From: Lingula anatina
Lineage: Eukaryota > Brachiopoda > Lingulata > Lingulida > Lingulidae
Assembly: GCF_001039355.2 (NCBI RefSeq)
Contig: NW_019775580.1
Coordinates: forward strand, 459,046-489,048
Direction: 5' to 3'
DNA length: 30,003 nucleotides
Under the pieces are notes generated by a model. It did no database searches and was not told the origin of the DNA. It worked only from the letters and a program-made list of their open reading frames with translations. This document shows, piece by piece, positions 11,501-21,119 of the stretch. The first letter of the stretch is position 1; every line of letters starts with the position of its first letter. The position numbers were made by a program, and so were the translations under genes.

Positions 11501-12763
11501 GAACAATTTGCAGGCTTCTCTGACTTTGTAAAGCTTGAATTATGCTTTGAAACATTTTTCTTGGATGACTGTAGTATTACAATTCTGATCTAAGTACATT
11601 CAAACATGGTTGGGGATAGATACATGAACTACCGAGATATTTTGTCCTGTGTTACCTACCTGTACAGCCTGGTTAGGGATAGCTACATGAACTACTGAGA
11701 TATTTGTCCTGTGTTACCTACTTGTACAGCCTGGTTAGGGATAGCTACATGAACTACTGAGATATTTGTACTGTGTTACCTACCTGTACAGCCTGGTTAG
11801 GGATAGCTACATGAACTACTGAGATATTTGTCCTGTGTTACCTACTTGTACAGCCTGGTTAGGGATAGCTACATGAACTACTGAGATATTTGTACTGTGT
11901 TACCTACCTGTACAGCCTGGTTAGGGATAGCTACATGAACTACTGAGATATTTGTCCTGTGTTACCTACTTGTACAGCCTGGTTAGGGATAGCTACATGA
12001 ACTACTGAGATATTTGTACTGTGTTACCTACCTGTACAGCCTGGTTAGGGATAGCTACATGAACTACTGAGATATTTGTCCTGTGTTACCTACTTGTACA
12101 GCCTGGTTAGGGATAGCTACATGAACTACTGAGATATTTGTACTGTGTTACCTACCTGTACAGCCTGGTTAGGGATAGCTACATGAACTACTGAGATATT
12201 TGTCCTGTGTTACCTACTTGTACAGCCTGGTTAGGGATAGCTACATGAACTACTGAGATATTTGTACTGTGTTACCTACCTGTACAGCCTGGTTAGGGAT
12301 AGCTACATGAACTACTGAGATATTTGTCCTGTGTTACCTACTTGTACAGCCTGGTTAGGGATAGCTACATGAACTACTGAGATATTTGTACTGTGTTACC
12401 TACCTGTACAGCCTGGTTAGGGATAGCTACATGAACTACTGAGATATTTGTACTGTGTTACCTACCTGTACAGCCTGGTTAGGGATAGCTACATGAACTA
12501 CTGAGATTTTTGTCCTGTGTTACCTACCTGTACAGCCTGGTTGGGGATAGCTACGTGAACTACTGAGATATTTGTCCTGTGTTACCTACCTGTACAGCCT
12601 GGTTAGGGATAGCTACGTGAACTACCGAGATATTTTGTCCTGTTTTACCTACCTGTACAGCCTGGTTAGGGATAGCTACGTGAACTACTGAGATATTTTG
12701 TCCTGTGTCTCCAAGGTCAGTCTGTTGGCCTGGGGTCACTTCACTGTCGTTGACCATGTCCAT
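8386..12763 (-). CDS. CREB/ATF1/CREM-family transcription factor, partial (bZIP not in window)
   Basis: Four coding exons join with matching phases: 12653-12763, 11089-11237, 10325-10542 and 8386-8547, giving 213 codons plus one base of codon 214. The product is a cAMP-response-element binding factor of the CREB1/ATF1/CREM family, which acts in the nucleus and is activated by phosphorylation of the kinase-inducible domain. The diagnostic piece spans the exon 2/3 junction: KKRREILNRRPSYRKILNEL, with PKA-type site RRPS (Ser85) and the flanking helices that in this family bind the KIX domain of CBP/p300. The last exon carries a Q2-type activation segment (VQTLTMSNTG, IVQYAQGPDGQFFIPG). The C-terminal basic region and leucine zipper, which the family requires for DNA binding, were not found between 8385 and 1. 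They lie beyond the window or were lost at an assembly join. Whether it is the CREB1, ATF1 or CREM orthologue cannot be decided. Confidence 0.93.
8548..10324. other. CREB-family intron
   Basis: No further exon was recognised. It contains an imperfect inverted repeat (GCAATGAGGAAG at 9258 and CTTCCTCATTGGC near 9379), short CT and T-rich runs near 8650-8690, and plus-strand open frames without domain content. Confidence 0.7.
10325..10542 (-). CDS. CREB-family exon with the second KID helix (codons 87-159 plus 1 base)
   Basis: Acceptor TTCAG, donor ACAG/GTAGTC. It completes Arg87 and continues KILNELSSDTGGISG. The segment that follows is rich in Ser, Glu and Gln (ITEEDSNSSQEG, STSQQQNVVV, NTVQYQQAGG). 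The LSSD residues correspond to the second KID helix of the family, and the Ser-rich acidic run after it is a plausible site for further phosphorylation. Confidence 0.95.
10812..10829. repeat. Poly-C tract
   Basis: A run of about 18 C residues within the CREB-family intron between the two KID exons. Copy number is unreliable in such tracts. Confidence 0.9.
11089..11237 (-). CDS. CREB-family exon with the first half of the KID (codons 38-86 plus 2 bases)
   Basis: Acceptor TCTTAG, donor CAG/GTATGG. It encodes VQSVIQPTSQPSVIHTTHQG, then an acidic stretch (EDEFEEAE), then KKRREILNRRPSY. Ser85 in RRPSY aligns with the PKA site Ser133 of human CREB1. The splice site after the Tyr codon, splitting the next Arg codon, divides the KID. 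Confidence 0.95.
11289..11447. mobile_element. Short non-autonomous element with 16-bp TIRs (hAT-like ends)
   Basis: CAGGGCTTGACACTAA (11289-11304) and TTAATGTCAAACCCTG (11432-11447) are inverted repeats with two mismatches. The CAGGG end is typical of hAT-superfamily MITEs. The interior (GGGCCAGTG, CAGTGGCCCAGGGCCAGTGG) is GC-rich and itself partly palindromic. No clear 8-bp target-site duplication was found (CATCATAT versus CTTATGTC). It lies 51 bp upstream of the KID-exon acceptor. Confidence 0.7.
11608..12710 (-). repeat. Minisatellite of about 18 units, each carrying an exon end and splice donor
   Basis: Units starting GGTTAGGGATAGCTAC (plus strand) occur at 11608, 11671, then every 62 bp to 12601, and at 12664. 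The unit at 12664 is the real exon end. Units are 62 bp, except 63 bp at both array ends, where ATATTTTG replaces ATATTTG. On the gene strand each unit reads as the exon tail (GTAGCTATCCCTAACCAGGC) followed by CAG or AAG and GTAGGT. Most of the array alternates two variants (TTTGTCC with ACTTG; TTTGTAC with ACCTG), a 124-bp higher-order period. End units are more diverged (ACCGAG, TACGTG). Confidence 0.97.
12590..12652 (-). CDS. Possible in-frame exon extension (21 residues) by alternative donor
   Basis: The first repeat unit beyond the annotated exon is 63 bp long, open and in frame. It encodes VGKTGQNISVVHVAIPNQAV plus Q, and ends at another CAG/GTAGGT donor at 12589. Using that donor would repeat the last 17 residues of the exon. 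The next unit is 62 bp and shifts into a stop (VGNTGQISQ, stop). Splicing there is inference; the sequence only shows that it is possible. Confidence 0.4.
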
Positions 12764-12767
12764 AGCT
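12653..12767 (-). CDS. CREB-family exon with the start codon (codons 1-37)
   Basis: The acceptor TTGCAG precedes the exon, which has 4 bases of 5' UTR and then ATG at 12763-12761. The chosen start gives MDMVNDSEVTPGQQTDLGDT and ends AIPNQAVQ at donor CAG/GTAGGT (phase 0). A second ATG (Met3) is two codons downstream. The short acidic and polar N-terminus matches the position of the non-conserved N-terminus in the family. The 3' end of this exon, from about 12710, is the progenitor or terminal member of the minisatellite that follows it. Confidence 0.88.
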
Positions 12768-12974
12768 CTGCAACAGAACAGCCGCCAGGTAAGACAACAT
12801 ATCTCTAAACTCATATGATATTAATTAAGAAATTTCTCCAAGGGCCCTAAACTCATAAATTTTGAGAAGTTTAAACATCATGTTACTTTCTTCATGCCTG
12901 AGAACATTGTGAGCAACTAAAAATGAAAAAAAAAATTAAATATGATTATTGTATTTAAATTCGAAACAATTGTA

Positions 12975-13312
12975 CAGGTAGTAATGCTTGAAATGGCAGG
13001 GCTGACCTTGATCATACGAAGTATTTGTATTTTAGAGAAAGAAGGGGAGATCATTTTATCATCCACAGTGCTAACTTCTGTGGAACCGAAACGTTTTGCC
13101 AGTCTTTTTTCAAACACGTTGTTCCCATCTGGAACGCCCTTCCCATTTGCACACGTTCAGGGGTTGGCAGATCAATGTTTAGACGATCTGTCAGAGAGCA
13201 CTATGGTGCTCTTCTGGTGGAGCACTTTGACCCCGAGAACGTTTGCACTTGGGTGGGTCGTTGCAGATGTACACATTGTCGTTTTTAAATGTACACATTG
13301 TCATTTTTAGTA
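12975..13312 (+). mobile_element. 3' remnant of a non-LTR retrotransposon (LINE)
   Basis: A plus-strand frame (13025-13288) ends in the C-terminal tail typical of LINE polyproteins: GTETFCQSFFKHVVPIWNALP, then RSMFRRSVREHYG, then the Cys residues of WVGRCRCTHC. This matches the pattern FxxRxIxxWNxLP...SxxxFKxxL that follows reverse transcriptase in CR1, L2 and related clades. After the stop come two 22-bp units beginning ATGTACACATTGTC (13267, 13289), as found at the 3' ends of such elements. Only the last tenth or so of the protein is present, so this is a 5'-truncated, dead copy in CREB intron 1, opposite to the gene. Confidence 0.75.
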
Positions 13313-15104
13313 CTAAAGTAGTTTTTATTTTTTTTTTTATTATTATTTGTATATCATTGGGGGGTGTCCATTCATGGGTCATTGACCCTTTAGGCAAACC
13401 CTTTTGGGTACAACCTTATTTTTGCATTATTTGAAAAATAGCTGTCATATCTGCCCATTAAAATGAACAAGACATGTTTTGTAAAATATATTATGAATTA
13501 ATAATTTTAAATTATTAATATATTATGGCGTTTTCCTCACAATTAGAGGTACACAAAGGAGGATTTTGGTCCCATTCATATCTAACAAATTATCCTGGGG
13601 TAAATGGTATTTAATTTCTCCTGATTTTCAAACCTGTAATCTTCCTTTCCTGACACTTGCCATAACTCTGTAATAATTCTGGAATAAAGCCAAAGATTTA
13701 AACTTGCACATTAGAGGTTTTCCAAAAAGCCATTCATTTCCAATGACTCGTCTACAAGGTATTGTGATTATTATTATTATTTGTTTATTTATTTATTTAT
13801 TTTTTGCAATTATCGGATATCGATTAAGGCCATTTATCTGTCATTTAATGTTTTAAAAGTTATAACTGTCCTGAGATTAGTTCAATAGAAGAGATCCATG
13901 CACTTAGAATGGGTTTTAAATACAACTTTATATGGCTTTACTTGCATGGGCATTCTATTAATACTACTTTAATTATGTGTCATAATCAACAGTTAGACAT
14001 AAGGGTCTTACTGGAATAAACAGAATCAAAACAACACTTACCACTACCTACACAATTACGCAACCTACAGAAATCAATACCTAATTTTAAGCCGATTTCT
14101 TTGTTTGCCATTTATTTCCTCTCTAGCTTGTCCTTGTTACTGCTACTTTTGGTTAATAATGCACAAACTATATAATATAAGAGGTTCTGACGTAAATCAC
14201 ATTCAAAGATGTTTTTTGCTCATTTAGCAAAATCTAATTCTATAAAATCAATGTCAAATGATTCATTGCTTTTTTTATAAATCAACAAGAAAATAACAGG
14301 GACCACAACATAGGCTTACGTTGTAATTTACTCAAAATGTTTTTGCACACTTCCATCCTACAACTATCAACTTAAATAAGATCTTTTTTCAGTGGAATGT
14401 AAGTATTTTTTCATATTACAGACAATTTTGGTGAATTTTTTTCTTTTGTCTAAATTTATGTCAACTTCAACCGAAAAAAGGTCATCCACATTACAGATAA
14501 AACTGCAGTTTAACACAATGTAGATGATGAAAAAATGGCTACAGAACAAATACATCTGGCTTCCTTTAAGTAATTAATTTTAAAAATCACTTGTGCAAAT
14601 ATCGATGCAGTGAAAAGTGTTTTGTATCACAGACAAATATATCATAAGCTTACTAGTAGTTCAGTGTCAAACATTATACAACAACATTGGTAGTGGGGGA
14701 GGGGGGTCTGTCCGTTGTTACAGCTGATCAGTTAACATAATAAGTAATGAGGTGACAAATTAATTTTTTTTACTTTAATACGATCCTTTTCTGTTTTATT
14801 TTATTTTGTTATTTTTTTCTTCTCATTCAACAAATAGAAAAAAATCTCTTGATTTAATTTTTTTACGGCAATGTCTCGTTTCTGTCAAGTTTAATCTAAT
14901 TTAAATTTACCGGGACGCACTGAAGGTACAAACATATACAAAGTTAGCACAATCATGCAGGCAAAGCAGGTTAACACTGAATTTATTTTTCTTAGGAAAT
15001 ATCCCAAATGCACTCCCTCAAAATGCTCTATTCAGGAGCCATGATAAGATTTTTTCTCATTTCTGTGAACGAAAATCAGCACAAAATACCCGAAAAGTAC
15101 TCAC
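13313..15104. other. CREB-family intron 1, non-coding
   Basis: AT-rich DNA with small simple repeats (ATTATTATTATTATTTG and TTTATTTATTTATTT near 13770-13800). No exon or RNA gene was recognised. Confidence 0.6.
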
Positions 15105-15260
15105 CGTGCCGAACTTCATGTTGTTCTGTTGATATTACTCAATGGAGTACTTACCAGTTACGCACTTTTCGTCACCAAACTTGCCGCAATCGGACTGGAT
15201 AATTCTGTGGAATACGTAGTGGCCACGTCAAAGGTACACGAAAAGCGTCACAGCTACAAA
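15105..15260 (-). other. Probable non-coding first exon of the CREB-family gene
   Basis: Two consensus donors lie close together on the minus strand: CACG/GTGAGT with the exon ending at 15105, and CTG/GTAAGT ending at 15155. Either could splice to the acceptor at 12768. The first coding exon starts only 4 bases before ATG, so an upstream untranslated exon is required, and this is the best candidate before the promoter-like elements. The transcription start is not defined by the sequence. Confidence 0.55.
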
Positions 15261-15353
15261 CAACAGCGGCGCACCACTGATTTCACTCGCAATATCATTG
15301 CGTTTTGACCCACTTTCTTACGCCGTGATTGGTCAGAAATAGCATTGGCGTCA
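15226..15353 (-). promoter_or_regulatory. Probable CREB-family promoter with CRE half-sites and CCAAT boxes
   Basis: On the gene strand there are three TGACG half-sites (15226-15230, 15246-15250, 15349-15353) and two CCAAT boxes (15328-15332 and 15344-15348), one of them fused as TGACGCCAAT. CRE half-sites are the known binding sites of the encoded family, and mammalian CREB promoters contain CREs that allow autoregulation. Feedback control here is therefore an inference from site content. No TATA box is evident. Confidence 0.55.
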
Positions 15354-15399
15354 TTTGTGTCCCAAATAACTGAACTACTTGATGCCTGGTTTTACAACC

Positions 15400-16893
15400 T
15401 TATCAGGACATATTATATCAGCCATAACACCACTCAAAATATCGCTCTTTATCCAAAATAAGCAGGCATAAAGTATTATATCAATTTTGATTTGTCTAAG
15501 TGTGGCAAATGTAATGCGTAGTTCTCGGATTACTTTTTCCTGCGTGCTTACACTACATGAACACAGGATGTTCATTTCTCAAGGGAGTGGGTCGATTAAT
15601 GAGTCATTGCCTTTGATCGCTCCTGCAGAGATATTCTTGGAACTGAGAAAAAAAGAGAGCGGCGGATTGTGCAAAGTTTGATCGAGTATGGTCACACACG
15701 TCGCACTGTTTCCCAAGGCTTCCAAATATTTTTTTTCTTCATATTATTTAACACGTGAATTTTGACATAAATGAAGGCATCAGAATTAAGCCCATGTAAT
15801 GTATGGCTGGACCCTGCCCCCCCCCCCCCCACCCCCCCCCCACACACACACACACACACACACCAACTGATAGCAACAGTCCAATCTTGACTGCTAGCTA
15901 ACTGAGTTCTAGAAAGAACACTACCCCTTTATAATTATTGCTACTGGAAGTAAGATTTATAGATATTTGTCTTTATGTAGCCTATGTAGGCCTGCTGGAC
16001 ATATCCTCGCTTTGGCCACTTTCACTTTTCAGTCGACTTTCGGGATTTTGAGTATGTGACAGATGTAAACTTGATCAATAAGTGTTATGCACGAAAAAAC
16101 CATGAAATTAATTGACAAAATACATGCTAATCCTTGATAATAATAGTAGGCCCTATATATATTTCCTCTTTTAAATAATTGATGTTGACATTTTTAAATA
16201 TGAATTAATTATCATTTAGTAGTAGTAATAGCAGCAGTAGTAGTAGTAGAAGCGTTTTTACTCATTTTAATGAATTAAAAAACGAATGCACATCAGTCAG
16301 AAATTTAATTTTACGACCTTCACATATGTGTCGCCACCTACTGCCTCAATCAGAAATTGTCCAAGTTAAATCACCGGTAAATGGGGGTTAAAATTGTGCG
16401 CGTCGTATTCAGTACCTTTGCTTATTCATTGAATAATATGGTTTATATACATTTTTATGGAAAATGGGAACACTTTGTAATTATCGGTTTTTAATTAAGG
16501 TAAAATGCTTAATCTTCTTAGGATTAATTGCATGGAAACGCTTTGCTTGGATACAATACATGATGGTTTTATTTAGTTACAAGTGTAGTCATGTTTGAAT
16601 AATCTGTCGATGGTTAAGTCAATGAAATGTATTATTTTCGATCCATATCTAATTTTTCTCGAAATAAAAGAAAAATTTTTCTACAAACGCGTCATATCTC
16701 GTCATGTCAGGTGTCATCCTTACCAGTTTAACTATACTGTACGTAATACCATGCAGGTTCTCCGTTTGTTCACGAGACTAATAGAAGTTCAATATGTCCA
16801 CGGTTCGGTATCTACACATGCGCAAGTAAGCACTTCAAGAGAACAACCCCAAGTCCCATGAATTTTTTAAAACTTAAACATAACGTTACTTCT

Positions 16894-16895
<2 letters not shown>
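15400..16895. other. Intergenic DNA, no recognised gene
   Basis: Contains an AP-1-like TGAGTCA near 15599, a TAGTAGTAGTAGTAGAAG trinucleotide run near 16218-16250, and short open frames without domains. Confidence 0.5.
15817..15864. repeat. Poly-C followed by (CA)n
   Basis: About 14 C, one A, 10 C, then about 11 CA dinucleotides. A compound microsatellite. Confidence 0.95.

Positions 16896-16896
<1 letters not shown>

Positions 16897-16955
<59 letters not shown>
16897..16955. repeat. (AT)n microsatellite, about 29 units
   Basis: An uninterrupted AT dinucleotide run of about 59 bp in intergenic DNA. Any open frame across it is an artefact. Confidence 0.97.
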
Positions 16956-16956
<1 letters not shown>

Positions 16957-18709
16957 TTCAATCGTCGTGCCTCAAAGAGTTCTAGCACGTACAGATCCAT
17001 ATAACATAGACCCTATAACTTTACACTGGCTCTACGTATACAATGACATTGTTTTATCAAATTAAAGGTACGTCACTCAGTATTGCTTTATTAAATTAGA
17101 GGTCACTAAATTTGCCACCACCATATCCAGTTCAACTGGCTGAAAAAGCAACGTCAAAGACAATGGAAGTCAAAAATAAAATCATACATGTAGGCCTACT
17201 GTTACGTAAGTAGTCCCAAATAGTACATTATAAACGTTTTGGGGTCCCTGGCAGGCCCAAAAGGGACTTTAACAACCATGAAAAGTAGAGCAGGATTTAT
17301 GTAGGCAAAGAGAATATACAGTTTATGTGACTTTGAGACGCCTCAAACGCGGAGAGAGTCTCAAAGTAGACCCTAAGTGCTAAATAACCATTTAATTTTT
17401 TAAGTCAGGTAAATACTGGGTTTATAAAACTAAAGTTTAACCGTGTTGTTAGTTCAGTATATAGGGAGTGTGCTCACAGACACTGTTAGTCGTATGTAGA
17501 TTTGTATGACGGCGTTGGTAGCAGTTCGAAGTGTGATAACGACGACGACGCCGTCGTAATATGCCATGTAGGTAAGAAGTTAACACTTTTTTTTAGTGGA
17601 AACCTCTTTTTTAACAATTAACGCATGCATTTTAATGTGTTATTACACTTAAAAGTGTTATCCCTTTGGTCTCTCTTATTCCACCAGAGGAATCTTCCCT
17701 TCCTTTCAATAAGCTTCTACATTAGCTGCCAGAGTCGGGCAAATGTGATACAGGTAGATGATTACCACATGTGCTATAAATAACAAATGCTTGCTATGGT
17801 TGCATATTAAGAATTAATAAAAGCTGGTGATGTCATTTCTTCTGTGACTTGGAAGGTGAATGCTCTGGCGTCGCAGTGAGAGGTTGTCGCCTGAGTACTG
17901 CACCATTAGCTGGGATAAGATACAGAGGATGTATTTCAGCCGCGCAGATAATTATAAGGTAGAAGGCCATTAATGATTTCAGATTTTTTATGTGCGTTTG
18001 GGTGCGTGTGGATGTATAACTATGTGAGTTTTAAAAAAAGTCAGCCCCAAGGTAAGTCACTGCACGAACGTGCTGTGAACTTTTCTCTCGTGTCAACCTG
18101 TAACGTTAACGTCGTGCGCTCATAAATGGCTGACGCGGTTGGAAAGCTAAGATCGTGTGTGCGTGCCTGAAGGGAGGGTGTCGATATGCGGTTCAGAGAA
18201 AAAACGAGAGTTGAAAAACTACACGTTTATTATCTACAGAGACTGATAAAAAACTACCCACTCAATGAGCAGGGCGTGAATATATACAAAGTAGGCAATA
18301 GGAGGCGGAGCTAAAACTAAACCCATGTCCACTACAGACATTGACATATGAGCTTTAAAATACGTTACTACAACTGATAGTGCGCTTCGTTTGCATGGAC
18401 ATGCAACATTGTTCCAACAGAGGGGTCAATTTCATTAAACAAACTGTATTCCTAAATTAACCTTGAAACTTTGAACAACTTTAAGTGCAAATTTAGGGGC
18501 AGATCCAGAGACATTTTCAGACAGTCTTCTTCGTACTGTGCTTTATATTATAAATTTTGGAAAATGTTACATTAAACACATTCAAAGATTATCAAGAAAG
18601 AGCACATTTAACTTCACGGAGTTGGGAAAGCACGCTGCAATCCTGAATCGGCGGTAAAACATAAACGACATGAAGTCGTTTTCGTGAGTTACACGCAAAA
18701 AAGTAAGTG
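16956..18709. other. Intergenic DNA, no recognised gene
   Basis: A small GC-rich hairpin lies near 17510-17556 (GACGGCGT paired with ACGCCGTC). The consensus donor string AAG/GTAAGT occurs at about 18050 but has no open frame before it. No exon or RNA gene was recognised. Confidence 0.5.
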
Positions 18710-19452
18710 CCGGTGTAACATGCATGAAAATCTGAATCCCATGAAAATCTGACTCCCCCAGTCAAAATTTCATAATGAAAATCTGACTCCCCCCCATGAA
18801 ATTTTGACTCCCCCTCACAAACCTTTATAAATATTATTTTATTTGAATATATAACTTTTAACTTGAAGTATGCATAATGGAGGATACATTGGCACTTTTT
18901 GAAAATTTTCATGACGAAATAAGAAAATTAAATTTTTTTTTCACCCAATGACTCCTATGAAAAGGTTATGGGAGTCCAAATCCTACAGTTAGTAAGATGA
19001 ATACTTGTTTCAAAAATTATCAAGTTCCACCAAAATTTTCACCACCAAACTTTTAAATACTAACAAAATATACGTCACAATGCAAACCATGTGAAAAACA
19101 ATGGTATGGTGACTTAATATAAAATAGTGCCTTTTCTTCATGAGAGTCCAAATCCCATGGGTATGAATATAAAGATTTTTCATGATTATTTTTTTCGTTT
19201 TTTTTTGCACCTAATATTTTACCACCAAACTTTCAAATATTTCCAACATATTCTTCATAAAGTATATTAAAGGGGCAAATGTTGAAATGATCACCATGTA
19301 AATATCAAATAAAAAGCTTTTTCATAGGGGAGTCATTGGGTGATAAAATACACAATTTTAATTTTCTTATTTCCTCCTTCAAATTTTCACCTGCTGTATT
19401 ATCCATTATGCATACCACAATATAAAAGTCATACACTCAAATAAAATAAGAT

Positions 19453-19484
<32 letters not shown>

Positions 19485-19575
19485 TTTTGGGGGGGGGGGA
19501 GTCAAAATTCATGTGGGGAGTCACATTTTCATTATGAAAATATGACTGGGGAGTCACATTTTCATGGTACACCGG
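18710..19575. mobile_element. Foldback-type element with long imperfect terminal inverted repeats
   Basis: The ends are CCGGTGTAACATGCATGAAAA (18710) and TTTTCATGGTACACCGG (to 19575). Inward, both arms carry GGGGAGTCA.ATTTTCAT modules, AT-rich stretches with TATTTGA..TATA, and the ATGCATAATGGA / TCCATTATGCAT block. The arms extend about 250 bp each, to GACTCCTATGAAAA / TTTTCATAGGGGAGTC. The centre holds two about 170-bp subrepeats starting near GAGTCCAAATCC (18972 and 19142) with CACCAAACTTT tails. Open frames inside are by-products. No transposase is present, so it is non-autonomous. Confidence 0.85.
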
Positions 19576-19592
19576 GTATAGCTTATTTAATT

Positions 19593-19815
19593 AGACCCCA
19601 TTCCCAGAGATTAGATCGATCCAAACTAGATCGACCTAACTCCCTGGGGGTTCACGCTAAATAGCTGTCAGCCGAGCGGGCACGAAAGTTAATTACATCC
19701 TTACAGCTTGTAGTAGGCGGGACGGACATTTGAGGCGGATTATCTGACAGTAATCTAGTGAGACTCCCCACGGGGATAGATCGATCTAAATGTCTGGGAA
19801 TACGTCCTTAGTCTC
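19593..19815. mobile_element. Short palindromic MITE, copy 1
   Basis: The ends AGACCCCATTCCCAGAGATT and the complement of TGTCTGGGAATAC form imperfect inverted repeats. Inside these, TAGATCGACCTAACTCCCTG pairs with the region ending GGGGATAGATCGATCTA. It is flanked by ATTTAATT on both sides (19585-19592 and 19816-19823), a candidate 8-bp target-site duplication. A second copy in the same orientation lies at 29661-29890. Confidence 0.85.
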
Positions 19816-20030
19816 ATTTAATTAACATTCATGTGACCGGGGCATAACGTCGTCAGTGGAAATCTGTACTTTTTACGCCAAGGGCCGAATCTGAATGGGG
19901 AAACGATACTACATGATAGCACTGGTTTCGTTGTCGTGAGAGTCTGGACATGATTGGGTGTTAACATCTGAGATTACACGCTCAGATGACGGGATTTCCT
20001 TAAACATTGTATTTTTTAAATGAAAAACAG

Positions 20031-20172
20031 GCTGTATTTCAGATATTTAAATCCAGAAATTGAAGAGCACGTATATGGGATATAATGCCTTGTATTGAAG
20101 TTGAAAACGGACACGAAAGTAATGCATAGCAACCTATTTTCATCACCCATCAAAATTTACGTTGAAGAGCAA
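20031..20172 (+). repeat. Dispersed repeat, copy 2 (first copy near 1.9 kb)
   Basis: Same order of blocks as 1908-2056: TGTATTTCAG, ATATTTAAATCCA, TTGAAGTTGAAAACGGACAC, CATCAAAATTT and GAAGAG. An extra CATCACC insertion and other indels separate the copies. Confidence 0.75.
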
Positions 20173-20566
20173 TTTTTGTTTTTCAAAAACACTTTCAAAC
20201 TCGCATATTACGGCATTGGCACTCTGTGGCATCGTGGCTGATACATAGACTTACTTTCGGCTATTTCTCAAAGTAATTCTTTTTTTTTTTTCTCAATTTT
20301 CGCGTCTTAGTGTGTAGAGCGGCGTCCACGCACGACGGTGGCATCGTCCTCTGCTTGCACCTCAAGTAATTTGCTTTTTGTTTGTTAGCGCTTCCTTAGT
20401 TACTTCCTAGACAGTGCACAGACTCCTACTGCGTCAGGCACAATTATAATTAATTACGTCAGTGAAACGAGAGTAGGTACTCAGCTGTCAATCATTTCTC
20501 AGGGAAGAGCGGCTTTCGTGGAGCGAATAAGTTGGCGTACAAAAGTAAGATTTTCTGGCATCTAGA

Positions 20567-21119
20567 TCAGGCCTACCCAACTACCAGACTCGGCACCTAA
20601 GGATCCTGAATTAACCAGTATATCGGACCACGCTACCCGTTTTCAAGGTGTGTGTCAGATCGCATTTCGGAGTATCATACCCCAGAATAAATTTTGTAGC
20701 ACGACTGCGGGCTCATCCACGCTCGGCTGAACAACCTTAAACTGTACTCTTACTTTAGAGTAATCTAATTTATTGTCTCTATGGGGATATATGGGGACTT
20801 AACGACATTCGGTTTGAATGTTTTAACCACTTTTGATAGGGCTTTTTTGCATTGTATTAGATTAATGTGGCAGTCTAAGGTTCATCTAGGTGGCTTTCAA
20901 AATTATGCACCCGGTTTTAAAATCATATAGCGATTTTACGACAATCGTTTACTATCCAATCAAGGTGACAGCCGAGCATGTCAGGGCTCATCCTGTCGGT
21001 GTTCTGGCTGATACTCCGAAATGCGATCTGACACACACCTTGAAAACGGGTAGTGTGGTCCGATATACCGGTTAATTCAGGATCCTTAGGTGCCGAGTCT
21101 GGTAGTTGGGTAGGCCTGA
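20567..21119. mobile_element. 553-bp element with 111-bp near-perfect terminal inverted repeats
   Basis: The left arm 20567-20677 (TCAGGCCTACCCAACTACCA to GGAGTATCA) is the reverse complement of 21009-21119 with about two mismatches. The centre (about 330 bp) is AT-rich, without a transposase, and includes CAGGGCTCATCC and GGGCTCATCCACGC strings. The high arm identity points to recent activity or gene conversion. The superfamily is not assigned; an unambiguous target-site duplication was not seen. The two open frames over the right arm are by-products of the repeat. Confidence 0.9.

Noticed and set aside
11608-12710. CRISPR-like array
   Set aside because: The units are contiguous tandem copies with no unique spacers, in an animal gene. 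It is a minisatellite.
15487-15681. Plus-strand frame head-to-head with the CREB promoter as a divergent gene
   Set aside because: No similarity, no splice donor of note, and a composition like the surrounding intergenic DNA.
18592-18912. 106-codon minus-strand frame
   Set aside because: It covers the left arm of the foldback element and consists of translated GGGGAGTCA modules.
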